A DNA stretch of 64,000 bases from Magnaporthiopsis rhizophila (lineage: Eukaryota; Ascomycota; Sordariomycetes; Magnaporthales; Magnaporthaceae), in the NCBI GenBank assembly GCA_003049465.1, contig PYSS01000067.1, forward strand, positions 62,001 to 126,000, in the 5' to 3' direction. The notes beneath the pieces are model-generated. The model did no database searches and was not told where the DNA came from. It saw only the letters and a list, made by a program, of their open reading frames with translations. The position numbers and the translations under genes are program-made. Below, piece by piece: positions 1 through 12,787 of this stretch; within the stretch, counting starts at the first letter, position 1; every line of letters starts with the position of its first letter.

Positions 1-1716
1 TCGCGTGCCGCCTCCTCCTCGAGCCGCACGATCTGGCCCGCAATCATGCACGCCATGGTCGGGTTGAAGATGTGCTCCGCCCCGGCCGGCGTCGCCCGGA
101 GCCCCGCCATGGCCCGCCGCCGTATGGCCGGGTGCCGGCACTTGATGGCGAGGCCGTACAGCATGGGCGTGATAGAGATGTAGATGTTTGTGCTGATGCT
201 CGGCGGCTGCGGCGCGCCGTCCCGGTTGGCCAGCGCGAGCAGCTCGACCGCGCTGTCGACCTGGTACGCGATGGCGTCGGTGAACTGGTCGTACGACATC
301 TCGTTGCCGGGCTGCGTCTCCGCGAAGGGGATGAACATGGTTCCCGAGTCGTACCACAGGCGCATCAGCCGGATCTGGCGCCGCTCCAGCTCCGTGGGCT
401 GGTACGTCGCCGTGAAGTTGTCCAACGCCGTCAGCCACTGGTTCAGGCGCTTCCCCATCGACCACTTGGGCGCCCTCGGCTCCTTGTCCTCTTGCGTTCC
501 CCCCGAATAGCCGCTGTCCGTGTCGTATTCTTCATATTCCTCCTCGTACTCCTCCTCCTCGAACCCTCCCGGCGGGAAGTCCGCCAGCATTCTGTCCATA
601 CACATGGACGCCTCGAGGACGCTGTGGAAAACCGGCTTCTCGCCCCTCTTTAGCATCAGCGGCGGCGGGCCCCTCCCGGTCCATCTCGCCACTGTCTGAG
701 GGGTCTCGCGCGACAGCGGAAAGCGCGGGACAGGGCCCAGATTTGTGAAGCTGTTGCCTTGAATGGCCAGGGTCGTGAAGAGCGGCCACAGCTGGGCGCG
801 GATCAGGTGGCCGCTGGGCGACCAGGGCGAGGTGCCGCGGCTCATGCTGGGCACGCTGCCCTCGTGCCACTGCGACAGGATGACCAGGCTGCTGCGCATG
901 TGCGCGTAGCCGCCCGTGTAGCGGCCGCGCAGGTACTCAAAGTAGATGCACAGCAGCGCCGTCGTCAGCGTCACCTCAAGCCCGGCCCAGCCGCTGCGGG
1001 CCAGGTGCGAGTTGAGCAGCGACACGGCGCGCGTGTACTCCCTGTCGGCGCGCAGCTCCAGCGCCCTCACGCGCGAGAGCCCGCCGCCGCCGTCGGCGAT
1101 GAGGTGCGGCGACGCCACGTTGAAGCTCTCGTGCAGAGAGCCGAGCGCGACCACCATGGCGCGCACGGGCTCCTCGCGGTGCACCATCTGCATCACCACC
1201 GTCCTCCAGAAGCCATCCTCAAAGTAGCCGTTGAGCTCGCCTACGGTCCTCTCATGGAAGAAGCTGAGCGACCGCCGGCCGGCCGGGTGGACCCCTGGGA
1301 GCACACCAGGCGTTGTCCGGCTCGAGGGCAGCAGGGGAGCCAGCCCTCCGTCGGGCAACTTCCTCTCGGCGAGGCCCGTCACTTCGACCGTCGTGATTGG
1401 GTAGCCCTCGCATGTTCGGCCCGTTGTGGTGCAGCGCAGGCAGGCGGGCCGGGTCAGGTCGCACCGGATCCGTCGGATTCTGATCGAGGGCCAGGGCCAT
1501 TGGATCAGCCAGGGCGTCGTCGAGGGGTCCAGCGGGCGGCCCTGCAGCAAGGTCCTACCACGACACGGGCTACGGGTGGGAGTGTCTCACTTACCGGCAG
1601 ACCTTGCAGCCAAGCTTGGAGCGGGTGTGTGTGGCCCTCTTATTCGTGCGCGGTTTAGCCTGCGTCGACGGCGGTGATACCTCGGACGATTCCGAGCTCT
1701 CGGACTTCAGGGACAT
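1..1716 (-). CDS. Zn(II)2Cys6 fungal transcription factor, C-terminus outside window
   Basis: Probable nuclear DNA-binding regulator. The ATG at 1716 opens exon 1 (1716-1595), which ends in the codons for GCKVC plus CG. A 115-nt GT-AG intron (1594-1480) follows, and exon 2 (1479 to the window edge) completes the zinc cluster. The joined protein has Cys37, 40, 47, 54, 57 and 64 with spacing CX2CX6CX6CX2CX6C, an exact binuclear-cluster pattern, with a basic RIRRIRCD stretch inside. After a linker comes a region like the fungal-specific regulator domain (FFHERTVGELNGYFEDGFW), an acidic Glu/Tyr stretch around 530-560, and a typical end with AIKCRHPAIRRRAM. The frame stays open to base 1, so the last residues are missing. 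The target genes are unknown. The start is chosen because it is the first ATG in frame with the cluster. Confidence 0.85.
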
Positions 1717-2446
1717 GACCAGCTGCCAGCCTGTAGCGGTCGTCTCTGTACGACGTGCAGGGTATCTGTGCCTGAGGCGTGCCGATTGTCTCTGTTAGTG
1801 GCCTTCGGGCCAGACAAGGAGCTGCATGCGGCGACAGCATCGCCGAACGGGACCGACGAAACGAAAGTGGTGGCGGTCAAAACAAAGCTGAGTGTCTCCA
1901 CGTTTTGGCTCGTGGGGCGCTGGCGCGGCCTGTGAGTGGTCGGTTCGCCTATCTGTCCAATGGCTGTTGGCCTTGTCCAGATTTTCAACCGAGATCAATC
2001 CCCGCCTGGGGTTGTGGTTGGCTCCGTCCATCGGGTGGCCCTGCATAAACTAAATCACGGGCATCCACCTTGTCAGCCTTCTGCCCAACCCCAAGTGGCG
2101 AGGTTTGGTTGGGTCCAAATAGGCAAAATTTGGCCTATAAACCAAGGGGTAACCTCGAGTCTCCAAGAGGGGACGCTGTCGTGAAAGTGGCATGCATATT
2201 TCGCCTCGACCACCTTTTTCTGTAACCTTGGATGCGCTGAGGCAAAATTTCAACCAAGCACACTCCACTGGGGCCAGTCGGACGACACTGGAGACGACCT
2301 TAAACAAACGTCAACCGGCAACAGAGACAACCAATGGACGGTACATGTTCCCAGGGTATTATTCATCCTCGTCTGCTGTACGTCGACCAATTTTCTGTCT
2401 AGAAGAGGCTTAACGCTCGTCCCGAGCGCATCTCATAACAACCAGC
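1717..2446. other. Intergenic region between regulator and aldolase genes
   Basis: No supportable gene. It carries the promoter side of the leftward Zn2Cys6 gene and the 3' flank of the leftward aldolase gene. The short open frames here have no family resemblance. Confidence 0.6.
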
Positions 2447-3856
2447 TTACAGAGAGTTCTCTGAGCTGAACACCTTGAATGCCTGCTGGATGCGGGCCTT
2501 CATGGTCTTCTCGCCTTCCCTGACCCAGACTCGAGGGTCGTAGTACTTCTTGTTGGGCTTGTCGGCGCCGTCAGGATTGCCGACCTGGGTGTTCAGGTAC
2601 TCGATCTTGCCGGTGACGTAGTCCCGGATGCCCGACATGTACGCCCACTGCAGATCCGTGTCCAGGTTGACCTTGATCACGCCGTACGAGATAGCCTCCT
2701 GGAATTCCTTGTCTGCCGAGCCAGAGCCGCCGTGGAAGACGAAGAAGACTAGGGAGGGGTGGTCACACACAGCTGTCAGCTATACAAGTCCAAATCCCAC
2801 GAACGGCGCCATGGCGACCGATATGATTCACGGAGTCGACTCACCAGGCTTGTCCTCGGGCTTGCCGAGCTTCTCCTTAACGTAGTTCTGGTGCTTTTGC
2901 AGGAGCTCAGGATGCAGGCGGACGTTTCCAGGCTTGTAGACGCCGTGGACGTTTCCGAAGCCTGCAGCGATGGAGAAGTAGGGTGAGATTGGGGACAGAG
3001 CCTGGTAGATGGCCCAGATGTCCTCGGGCTGCGTGTAGAGGGAGTTGTTGTCGACGTCCTCGTTGTTGACGCCCTAGGCGAGATATCACCACTGTCAGCA
3101 TCTTGTGAAACCATGGCAAAGATATGGACTCAGCCGCAGCCGCGGGGGAGACTGAGAGCGGGGGTCACCCGCGACGACATACATCCTCCTCGCCGCCAGT
3201 CAGGCCGATCTCCATCTCCAGCCACTGCTTCATCGGGGCGGCGCGCTTCAGGTACTTGGCCGTGGTCTCGATGTTCCAGTCGCGGGGCTCCTCCGACAGG
3301 TCGATCATGTGGGAGCTGAAAAGAGGGGTGCCGTGCTCCTTGAAGAAGGCCTCATCGGCGTCCAGCATGCCGTCGAGCCATGGCAGCAGCTTCTTGGCGC
3401 AGTGGTCGGTGTGGAGGATGATGGGGACGCCGTAGATGGGGGCCAGGGAACGGATGTAGTGGGCGGCAGCGATGGCACCGGCGATCGAAGCCTCCTGGTT
3501 GCCGTTGGCAACGCCCTTTCCGGCAAAGTAGGCAGCGCCACCTTGCGACACCTGCAGGATGATGGGGGACTTGGAGTCGCGGGCAGCCTCCAGGGCGGCG
3601 ACACTGGGAGCAGAGCCCGGAGACAAGCGTCAGTCCGTGGAGCCCATGCTTCACCCCGTTGCCGTCTGGCAGTTCGCCAACGAGCACGAGGCCACAGGAG
3701 AGGGAGCCGGCATCCGGATACTCACGTGGTGGACGACGAAGTCAGGTTGACGGCGGGCAAAGCAAAGCCCTTCTTCTTGGCATACTCAAACAGCTTGTAG
3801 ACGTCATCTCCGTAGAGGACGCCGGGCTTGAGGTTGAGGTCGCTGATGATGCCCAT
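2447..3856 (-). CDS. fba1: Fructose-bisphosphate aldolase, class II
   Basis: Cytosolic glycolytic enzyme that splits fructose 1,6-bisphosphate into dihydroxyacetone phosphate and glyceraldehyde 3-phosphate using Zn2+. Four exons: 3856-3726, 3603-3183, 3073-2845 and 2748-2447, with GT-AG introns of 122, 109 and 96 nt. They give 360 residues, close to the 359 of yeast Fba1. Visible hallmarks are HTDHC (residues 108-112, carrying the catalytic Asp and a zinc His), EMEIGLTGGEEDGVNNE, SIAAGFGNVHGVYKPGNV with another zinc His, VFFVFHGGSGS, and GVIKVNLDTDLQWAY near the C-terminus. Each junction restores frame and family sequence, for example SSTT|VAALEAARD. The start MGIISDLNLKPGVLYGDDV fits the family. 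High-confidence core metabolic gene. Confidence 0.97.
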
Positions 3857-5185
3857 TTTGGATATTAAGCTACTATCAGCTTCGGCTAGTGGCTATATGG
3901 ATCGGAGGGAGGCAGTCGATCGGGATTGGAGGGCTGTGTGGTGTGGAAGAGACGAGATAGGTTGTTGGAAGAGGTAGGATCGAGTTCGGTTTGGGAGCAA
4001 GCGTGATGTGCGGGGTTTTTACTTTTTGACTTGGCCCGTTGCGCGGCGTCTGATTCAACGAATTTGCCGTGCTGGGGGAGCTGCACCGTTCCGGCTGCGG
4101 GTTTTTTCGGGCAGCGACCAATTGAGCATACCTAATTGCTTTGCCTGCAGCGCCTGCCTTCCCAACCTCAACCAACGGGAGCCGACACAGTTGAGCTCCG
4201 CCCATAGTAATCGTATCAGTTTTACCTTACATGGGCCTGGATGCCATGGTACGGTTGTCGATACCTCCGCCCCACCCCACCATGACGTCCATGGCGCGAC
4301 ATCATGTTGGCTTGCAAGCTGCAACTGCTACGAGCAATTCTACCCATCATGCCTTGCTGCAGTTGCCGCGGCCAATTGACCTTCTACGTGAATGAGTTTT
4401 ACCGTCGCGTAAATTTTGCCACAATAGGAACCTTTGCTGGGATTTCTAAAGGTCGTAAGGCTGCCCCACGGTGATGCCTGCAGCCGAGCTCCAGGTCAGT
4501 GCCTAGAAAATTACGTCGGAATATTACGGGAAATACCCGCCTCGTTGCGCGTGATACCATCAGAGCTTAGGTACATGTACGTTTCTCTTTGCTCATGCAT
4601 CCTCGGCTATGAAGCAGGACCTGTCCGACTGCCGATCTTTTGCCTCCCGCCGGGCCAAAGCCTTGAGCGCTATGACATCGTGATGTATCAACGGATCGGA
4701 GATGAAGTCATATTCTTCGCGGGGAAAAAAAAATTCAGACTCTGCTCCACCGGGCTTCCTACCAAGAGAAGGAAGACATTGCAGGATACGGACGTCCGAA
4801 CGAATTCGGGTGACCGATTAAGGTCATATCTTGACCTGGCTTACTCGTCCTTCCACATATCATTGATGCCCTCGTCTTGCTTATGGTCAGGCACCGTGTG
4901 CGTCGGGAGGGATCCACTTTAAATGGAACCTGAGAGCATGGTGGCGGGTGGTCGATTCCATTCTGCCAAAGCGGTGAGGCCCGCGCGACGCTCGCTCGTT
5001 TGCGCCAGAGCACCCACAGCACCCACCACAGCACCCACAACAGCTCCCATCCCAGCATGAGGTGTTGGGAGGCATTTTGACGATATCCCATCGATTGATA
5101 CGGCGCTTCTGTTGATGCCGCGGGAAACAGAACTGCCAATTTTTTGGAAGCCGTCGCGGGGAGGCGCGGCATAGCGACGACAGCT
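3857..5185. other. Divergent promoter region, aldolase and dynactin genes
   Basis: About 1.3 kb between two divergently transcribed genes. It is less GC-rich than the flanking exons. A 162-codon frame at 4434-4922 has no recognisable family and I do not treat it as a gene. Nothing else could be supported. Confidence 0.6.
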
Positions 5186-7314
5186 ATGGCGGGTTTGGCA
5201 CCCTACACCTACATCCAATGCCCCTGCTCTGACCCCTCGACCCTCGGACGCGCCCCGGAAGCATCGACGCCACGCGGTTCTGAGGGCGACGGCGGTGGGG
5301 ACGACGAGGAGGACGATAAGACGTTTGACCCCCGCGCCCCGCGGGCGAACTATAGCCTCTACCCTCTCGAATATCTCCTCTATTGCGAGGATTGCCATCA
5401 GATCCGCTGCCCACGATGTATCGCCGAAGAGATAGTCACCTACTTCTGTCCCAGCTGCCTTTTTGAGGTGCCCAGCAGCAACATTAAGAGCGAAGGCAAC
5501 AGGTCCGTAGCAGCTGCCTATGTACTTCTACCCCGCTCTCGTAGTTTGTGCTCAGATCCTAATCTAACGGCACATGCCCCCATCATAGATGTACGCGTAG
5601 TTGTGTGCAGTGCCCCATCTGCCCCGGGACCCTTTCAGTCTTGGCCGAGCATTCACCTTCGTCCAGCTCGAGTCGCCACTCTGCCGACAATACCGTGGCA
5701 TCCGCGAACTCCTACATCCTGACCTGCTCCTACTGCAACTGGAGCTCCCGCGAGATCGGCATCCATTTCGAGAAGTCCAATAGCATTTATTCGCAACTGC
5801 AAAAGATCCGCAACGGCGGCCGCCCGCGGCTGACCCCGAAGGAGCGCAAGGAGCGCCGTAAAGAATTCGCCGCGCTAGCCTCCTCCAAGCCGTTGGCAGC
5901 CATCGGCGACACCTCGCCTCAAGACGACGATGTGCCCGCCAATGGCGGTGCGGAGGACGAGAACGATGATGGTAATGGCCGCATGGACGCCGAGACGCAC
6001 TATGCGAGCCTCCGGTCGTTTTACCAATCCCAACTGGCCAATACAGATCTTAGTGGCGGTCACAGTCTCCTTGGCGACATCGGCTTCAACTCCCCCGGCT
6101 CTTTGTCTCGTATAATGAACCTGTACACGGGCGGAACCAGCATGGCCGACAAGCGCCGCAAATCCCGCGTCGGCACCATGCGCGAAGCTTTGGATCCAGA
6201 CGAGGGTCTGAGTGTGTTGCGCACAGCAGCCCCTGACAGAACCAAGAGCAACGGCCACAGCAACGGCCAAGGCAACGGCAGCAGTAATGGGAACGATAGC
6301 AAAAAGAGCAAATTCCCAAGCAAGACGGGTGATGGCCTGGACGAGAGCGAGGCCATCGCGAGGCTGCGCAAGCTCGGCTGGGAGGGCACGACCACGGCAG
6401 AGCAACGGTCCCGGCAGGCCCCGAACCCGGGCGCGTACGGCCCACATGTCGCCGGACCGTCTATACGCGCGCAAGATGATCTCCGCCCCGTGCCATTTTT
6501 GCTCCGCACAAAGCGCTCCAAGCGCTGTCCCATGTGCCGCCACATCATGACCAAGCCAGAGTCCAAGGTGTCGTCTAATCGCTTCCGCATCCGCCTCGTG
6601 GCGAGGAACTACATCCCCACCATCTCGGTCCGGTTCCTCGGCAGCGGCAGCGGCAGCGGCGGAGTTGGTGGGAGCAGCACCGCAGGGGCAGGGGCATCCG
6701 GCGGCAGCAATGGCGGCTTGCTGACACCCCTGGAGCCGGTGCAGTACCTGCTCACCTTCAAGAACCCCATCTTCGAGCCCGTGCGCATCTCACTCGCCAC
6801 CCCGTCCACCACGCCGGGACGCTTCGCCAGCACCGTGACGCTGCTGTGTCCCCAGTTCGAGATCGGAGCCAACACGGACGTCTGGGACGAGGCGCTCAAG
6901 GATGGCAGCAAGGGCGACGGGCAGAGGACCCAGCACCGCGATGCGGACGGCGGCGTGGGCGCGGGTGCCGGTGGTGGTGCCGGCGGCGCAGCTGGGGCTT
7001 CCTCCTCACAGGCCGAGGCAGGTAAGATCTGGGAGCGCGGCCGGAACTGGGTCAGCATAGTGGTGGAGGTGGTGCCGGCGTCGCTGCGCCCGGACCTGCT
7101 CGGCATAGGCATGCCGGCGGACAAGGTGGACCGCAGCCCGCTCAAGGTGGACGAGGACCTGCTCGAGATACCCATGTTTGTGCGCGTCGAGTGGGAGGCC
7201 GAGCCGACCAATGACGCCGTCGGGCAGACCGTCGGCAAGGACAAGGACGGCAAGGAGAAGAGGGAGCTGGCTTATTGGTGTGTCGTCGGCATCGGACGTA
7301 TCCGACAAGGGTAG
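5186..7314 (+). CDS. Dynactin subunit 4 (p62)
   Basis: Component of the pointed-end complex of dynactin, the dynein activator on microtubules. Exon 1 is 5186-5502 and exon 2 is 5589-7314, split by an 86-nt intron with a weak donor (GTCCGT), a CTAAC branch site and a TAG acceptor. The joined protein is 680 residues. The N-terminus begins MAGLAPYTYIQCPCSD, and paired CXXC motifs follow (CEDCHQIRCPRC, CPSC, CVQCPIC, CSYC), typical of the p62 zinc region. The intron sits inside this block and the splice gives NRCTRSCVQCPICPG. A second cysteine pair (CPMC) lies mid-protein, then the C-terminal immunoglobulin-like region with Gly/Ser-rich insertions. An in-frame ATG at 5144 would add 14 residues; I prefer 5186 for its family-like start. 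Confidence 0.93.
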
Positions 7315-7678
7315 AGAGAAAAATAAACGGAGACGCAGCATAGCACAGGGAACAGCACAGCAAGCACAGTCGGCGAGATACCCCCATTGGTTTTGTGTTG
7401 AATTTGTTGTTTCTTGAATTCCCAAACCCGAATACCAGGTATCATGAAAAAACACCAAGCTTGTATTTGATGACAAGCTAAACTTGACGCCGATTTCCCT
7501 TTTTAGCGGCACCCCGAACTCAATGCAATTCATGAGGCAAAAGAGACGAGGCAAAAGAGCAGTCCCATCCACGTGCCGTGGAAAACCCCGCCCCCACCGT
7601 GATGATAAGGATCCCCCTCATATAAAAGAAAAGACCAGCGATGATGCTACATCAACCCCAGACAGAACCGTCGTCCGC
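7315..7678. other. Convergent 3' flanks of dynactin p62 and eS7 genes
   Basis: Tail-to-tail intergenic segment of about 360 bases. It holds AT-richer 3'-UTR sequence and no further gene. Confidence 0.6.
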
Positions 7679-8891
7679 CTAGTAGTCTGCAGCACCAGTC
7701 TGGGGGAACTCGAAAACGACGCCGCGGCCGGTGAGGCGGCGGTAGACCTCGGAGTAGGTGTCGAGGCGGTAGTCGACGCCGCCGCGCTCCTTCTCGTCCA
7801 GGATGACCTTGAGGACCTTGCTATTGTCCTCCTTGGTGCGGAGGCGCTTGCCGACGATCTCGACGGGGTAGACGAGGTCGGTCAGGATGGCATCGTGGAC
7901 GGCAGTCAGGGTGCGCGAGCGAGGGCGCTTCTGGGTCTGGGTGTTGCGCGAGCGGTTGGAGCGCTTGGGGCGGGGCAGGATGCGGCGCGAGGCCAGGATC
8001 AGGACGTGGCGGTCCGAGAACTTCTTCTCCAGCTCACGGGTGAGGCTATGGTTGATGGGATCAGTCAGTGCATGTCAAGGACGATGGGGAACCGATGGGA
8101 CCGGGCAGGGTGACAAAAGAAACTTACCGCTGCTGGACACGGTGGAAACCCTGCAGGGAAGGGACGGGGACAAAGATGACAATAGCCTTCTTGCCGTGGC
8201 CAACCTCGATCTACGAAAAGATCAAAGAAATCAGCATGCGAGCTCCAGGATGGTATTTTTTCGAGCAAAAGAAAAAATGCCAATCCATGGACCGCTTCCC
8301 GTCCGATTCCACGACGCCCTCTCTATGTCTTGGGTTTTGTTTGTCCGACAATCGTCTGAGTCTCGGCCATTCGAAGCGGGAGAAGAAAAAGAAGACACGG
8401 CCGGGCGCGAACATCTTCGAACGAGGGCCCAGCTAAGCTGGCGGCGCTTTTGGTCGCAGCGCCGGAGCCCCCAGACTAGTTCGGCCGCCCGGCCGAGGTG
8501 TCGATGCGTTTCTCCCGTTCTCCAGATCGCGATCATCGGAATATTGTGCTCATTCCGAGCCCCAATCGAGGTCGCCGGGGTTCGCGAGGGTCCGCTGCGA
8601 TGCGCCCGAAAGGTGCGTCCTCGCGCATCATCCTCTCGCCGCCGCCGCTTCCCTCCTCTTTCCGAGTTTTTGTCGCGGCTGGCTTGGTCACATTTGTAGA
8701 AAGGAGAGGAGGTGTGTGTCTCATCTCACCTCACGGGCCGAGACGAACTGCAGAGGGCGCAGGGCAGCCTTCAGGTCGGCGGTGTTGGTCTCCAGGTCGT
8801 AGAGGGCGCCGGCGATGCTGGTCTCCAGCTCCGAGGGGTTCTGGCGCGACGGGCTGTTTGCCGCAATCTTGTTAAGTGCCGGGGCGCTCAT
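7679..8891 (-). CDS. rps7: 40S ribosomal protein S7 (eS7)
   Basis: Small ribosomal subunit protein of 203 residues. Exons are 8891-8730, 8210-8128 and 8045-7679. Intron 1 is unusually long (519 nt) and intron 2 is 82 nt. The protein runs MSAPALNKIAANSPSR, LYDLETNTADLKAALRPLQF, EVGHGKKAIVIFVPVP, LEKKFSDRHVLILASRRILP and VLKVILDEKERGGVDYRLDT, ending TGAADY. Both junctions restore family sequence (SARE|IEVGHGKK and VQQ R LTREL). A further intron probably lies in the 5' UTR. Constitutive ribosomal gene. Confidence 0.97.
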
Positions 8892-8909
8892 CTTGACTGA
8901 GCTGTTCCG

Positions 8910-9061
8910 CTGGAAAGGGAGCTGGGTTAGTTTGAGGGGGAGATGGGCGGTTCGCGATTGCTTCCGACAAGAAAAATGACTGGCAAAAAATGGCAAGCAA
9001 AAAATGGCCAACAGAGCCACACGAATTTGCGCTGCCAGCGTTGGGGTTTGTGAGCCCTCAC
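8910..9061 (-). other. Probable 5'-UTR intron of the eS7 gene
   Basis: On the minus strand a CTAAC branch motif (8930-8926) and a pyrimidine stretch lead to CAG at 8912-8910, 18 nt before the ATG. A GTGAGG donor lies at 9061. Leader introns are common in fungal ribosomal protein genes. The donor is my best guess; the acceptor is clearer. Confidence 0.5.
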
Positions 9062-10275
9062 TGCGCACAGACCATTGACGACCCTGCGGCTGCCGATGTT
9101 AACCCGATAATGCTGACTAACACAGGTGGGGCAATCGGTGGGGTCCATCGTGGCGCCCGCAGTTCTTAGTTTAGGCTGTGGGCCCATAAAATATGATTCC
9201 TTGCTCTCTCCTGGAGCAGCTACATCGATTTTTGGGGCAGGATGGATGGTCACGAGACTCGGAGCTCCCTCAAAAAAGATGCTATCGATGGCCTCCATTT
9301 TCACGTCCTGCTCTAACATCCAGTCCCCGCCTCACACCAGGCTAGCTCAGCCTCCCAGGCTACGATATCAGCCTTAGCGACGTTTCCGGTCTTGTATCTC
9401 TTCAGGCGAAGCACTAACATCTCCTTCGCGATGACCCGTGTGTTGATGTGGACCGAGATGTCGCCGCCCGGATCCGGGTCCACGACCGGGATCATGGGCC
9501 TTTCGATATCGTATCTCCCGGGGTCGTAAACGGCCCTCAGCTTCTAGAAGTCGGCGTTGCTGATGCTGAGATCCCACCGGACGGTCTTGGGTATCAGTAT
9601 GGGCAGAGATGGGGTGACCGGTATTTACGACCATCTGCTAGATGAAACCGAGTCGCCACCCGAATCGGTTGCATCTCCCGCAGCGTCGTAAGAACCTCAT
9701 GTGTTTTCGTGTACATCTTCTGCTGTGCCGTTTGTAGGCCGCATGATATCGAGTGCCCTGTCATCAATATCTCTTCTCGTCACCCTGCACAATCAAGCAT
9801 TTGCGCTATGTTTCCCGCTCGAGACCTAAGCTTCCCGCTATGCATCTTTGTCGATTCGAGTGTGTTCAGACTTGGACGGTGCAACAACGGACGAGCTTCA
9901 GGATGTGGGAGCGCGAGGTGGGAATCCGGAAGGTGGTGGCGCGCATAAAAAGAAGCTATGTGCGAGCTACAACCTTGTAGGCTCCTAGACAACCGATGGG
10001 GTTCGAATGTCACAACACCAGGCCAACACCAAGAGAAGATAATTCCAAGCCACAAAACCAACCTCTTATCACGGAGAACCAGCAAATACGGGGACAGGGA
10101 GACCTCACGGCCGAGGGATCAACAGAAGATATATGAATGAAGAATGAAGGCACACACAGTACTAGGACTATTTACGGATGACGGCATAGCAATATATACG
10201 AATAAAGACGCAGGCAGGTACAAGTGTCCGTGATACACAGACAAAAAGCCGCAGACAGGCATAATACAAAGAAAA
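9062..10275. other. Intergenic region, no gene seen
   Basis: Promoter of the leftward eS7 gene on the left and 3' flank of the alcohol dehydrogenase gene on the right. Only short frames without family resemblance. Confidence 0.55.
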
Positions 10276-11568
10276 TCAGGCCGCAAAGGCCTTGTCGTAG
10301 CCTGTCATGCAGAATCTGTAGCGGACGTCGGTCTTGTGCACCCGCGTCAGGGCCTGCTTGAGCCCCTCCTCGCTGATGGGGATCTCCTCGACCCAGGACT
10401 TGATGCCCTTGTCGGCGGCCAGCTTGAGCATGTCGAGCGTCTCGCGGCGTGAGCCCAGGTGCGAGGCGCCAACGAAGACGCCGTTGCTGAGCAGGTCCTG
10501 GTTGCGCATCATGATGCCCTCGCCCTCGGGCAGGCCGACGCTGACGAACTTGCCGTGCACGTCGAGCAGGCCCAGGTACGCGCCAAAGTCCCAGCCCTCA
10601 AAGGAGGAGGCCGTGTTGAGGATGAAATCGAACGTCATGGCGTGCGGCTCGTTCCAGCCCTTCTCCGACGTGGCCAGGAATCCGTCGGCGCCCATGGCCT
10701 TGCAGTCCGCCTCCTTGGCGCGGCTCCGCGAGATGGCCCAGACCTCGGCGCCCAGGGCCTTGGCGAAGAGCAGGCCGAAGTGCCCGATGCCGCCCATGCC
10801 CAGGATGCCGACCTTCTTGCCCGGCCCGACGCCGTTGCGCACCAGTGGGCTATAGGCCGTCAGGCCCGCGCACAGCATGGGCGCCGCGACGGTGCTCTCG
10901 AGCGCATCGGGGATGGGGAAGACCCTATGATATGGCGGCGCGTTTGGTGTAAGCTGGCAGTCGCTGCAGACGTAGAATAGAACCGTTCCTCCTCTCCCCT
11001 TCTCCCGCTTGGCCAGCCAGGACTCACCAGTGCTCATGTGTCCTCACGTGCGACGAGTAGCCGCCTTGTGACACGATGCCCGTGTCGGGCCAGGTGGCGC
11101 CATATGTGTCGAGCTGCTGGCGGCAATACGTCTCGTTGTCGTTCTTGCATTGTCTGCAGTCCAGGCACGCGTACGACTGGGCACCCACACCCACGCGCTG
11201 GCCCTCCTTGATCATGGTCACCTTAGGGCCGACGCGGATGGCCCTGCCGACAATCTCTATGGGTATCATTATTCTCCTTGTCAGCTCACCGTTCTCTCCA
11301 TTTTGCCTCATCCAGCGCTATGCGAGGCTGCAGCTCGTTCCTCGCCGTATCCCCCATACTCACCGTGCCCGACCACCAAGGGGAACTTCTGGTCTCCCCA
11401 GCCGCCAGAAACAGTGTGGACATCGCTGCCGCAAACCCCACAGGCCTCGATCTGGATGTCAACGTCGTGGTCGCCAAAGGGCTTCGGCTGGAACTCGTTT
11501 TTGTGGAACTCGGTCCAGGTCTCCGGGCCGTAGACCTGGAAGCCGGTGAACTTGTCAGGATAGGGCAT
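10276..11568 (-). CDS. Zinc-containing NADP(H) alcohol dehydrogenase (cinnamyl-type, ADH6/7-like)
   Basis: Medium-chain zinc dehydrogenase predicted to interconvert medium-chain or aromatic alcohols and aldehydes. Exons are 11568-11364, 11256-11028 and 10924-10276, with introns of 107 and 103 nt, giving 360 residues. Catalytic zinc ligands are visible at Cys46 (in EACGVCGSDVH), His68 and Glu69 (VVGHE, formed across the first junction). The structural-zinc loop has CLDCRQCKNDNETYC. The cofactor loop reads GMGGIGHFG, typical of this clade. The second junction gives THEHW|VFPIPDALE. The C-terminus has DVRYRFCMTGYDKAFAA. The split of the GHE motif confirms the first intron. Physiological substrate not determinable from sequence. 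Confidence 0.94.
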
Positions 11569-12787
11569 GACTATGGTGTCGGGGAAGGATCGCGTGAGGT
11601 TTGGCTTGTTGGGACGAGAAAAGATCTAGGACCTAGCTAGATCAGAACAGCAACAATGGCAGCAGCAGAGGCTCAAGGTCAGACTGAAGAAAAGAGAAAC
11701 GGAGGGCAAAAGCAACGCGAGTAACCCCCGCCTTTGTATTCAGCGCCAACTCGCGTCACAAACCCAGTGGGCATTGGGACCCGGCGTGACCACGAGGCAA
11801 AAAAAAAAAACGCTCCGGGGCGACGGGCGGGTCTCTTGTCTCCTAGGTTTGCGGACTGTTCTCCTCCCACACGAGGACAGTGGCGTTCCAGCCCTTTACC
11901 CGTCGGGAGTGGGCGGCAACGGTCTGGTGGCCCCAGTTTGGTGAGTGTAATTTGATGTTTTGACATTTGTTGTCGAGCCGTCAACCCCTCAATGTGCCCC
12001 TCTCCCCGGTTTTCGGTCGCCTGCCCGAACCCCCACCCGCCAGCCCACCCCTGACCTAGAAGAGTGCTTCTATCGGCAGAACCGGCGAAGGCCCGCAGGG
12101 ATGAGCGACGGCTGCTAGTCGGAAGGGTCTGCAATGCAGCTATCTGTGAGGTGGAAAATTGTCGGGTAAACATGAAGAGGAATTTCCACCAAGCAGAAAG
12201 TAGCGCCGGGGTTGGTGGCTAATGGCGAGAGAGCACTGGAGCAGAAATAAAGAACCCGGACTCGTGGAACAACTTTAAAAACACAGAAAAACAAGCAGAA
12301 CAAGCAATCTTGATCTTGAGTATTTTGAGTTTCGTCCTAACGACAGTGATCTGTACCGAGGTGGGCCGGACAAGCGCAGTGCCTTGGCCACGAATGACCT
12401 CGCTATCGGCTCGGCTCGACTCCCCGTCTTGCTCGTCCGTTTGGATGGGACGATCGTAAATTTCCGTCGGGCGAGAAATCTGAGTGGCTGCAGGAGAGTA
12501 AACAGAAACGACGGAGGCCCGGAGCCTGTGTCTGCGGCCGTCAACATCGACCAAAATCTACAGAAAATGAGGTCCTCGACGGTGTATTACGTGGGTATAT
12601 ATAGTCGGGCCTGCTCACGAACCCTGATGGCTTACTACCCCGCCGGCCATTAAGGAGCCGACCCTATCACATCACACCCTCGCCTGAATCACCAACCAGT
12701 CTTGTAACCCTGATGGCAGAGCTGAGATCTGTACATCTCCAAAAGCAGTGCAGTACAGATCTCATGCAGGCCCATCACCATCCAGTC
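11569..12787. other. Intergenic region, no gene seen
   Basis: Upstream side of the alcohol dehydrogenase gene and 3' flank of the DUF7704 gene. Minus-strand frames of 100-164 codons here are low complexity and match nothing I know. Confidence 0.55.

Noticed and set aside
4434..4922. A 162-codon frame upstream of dynactin p62
   Set aside because: Located in the promoter region, lower GC, no recognisable family.
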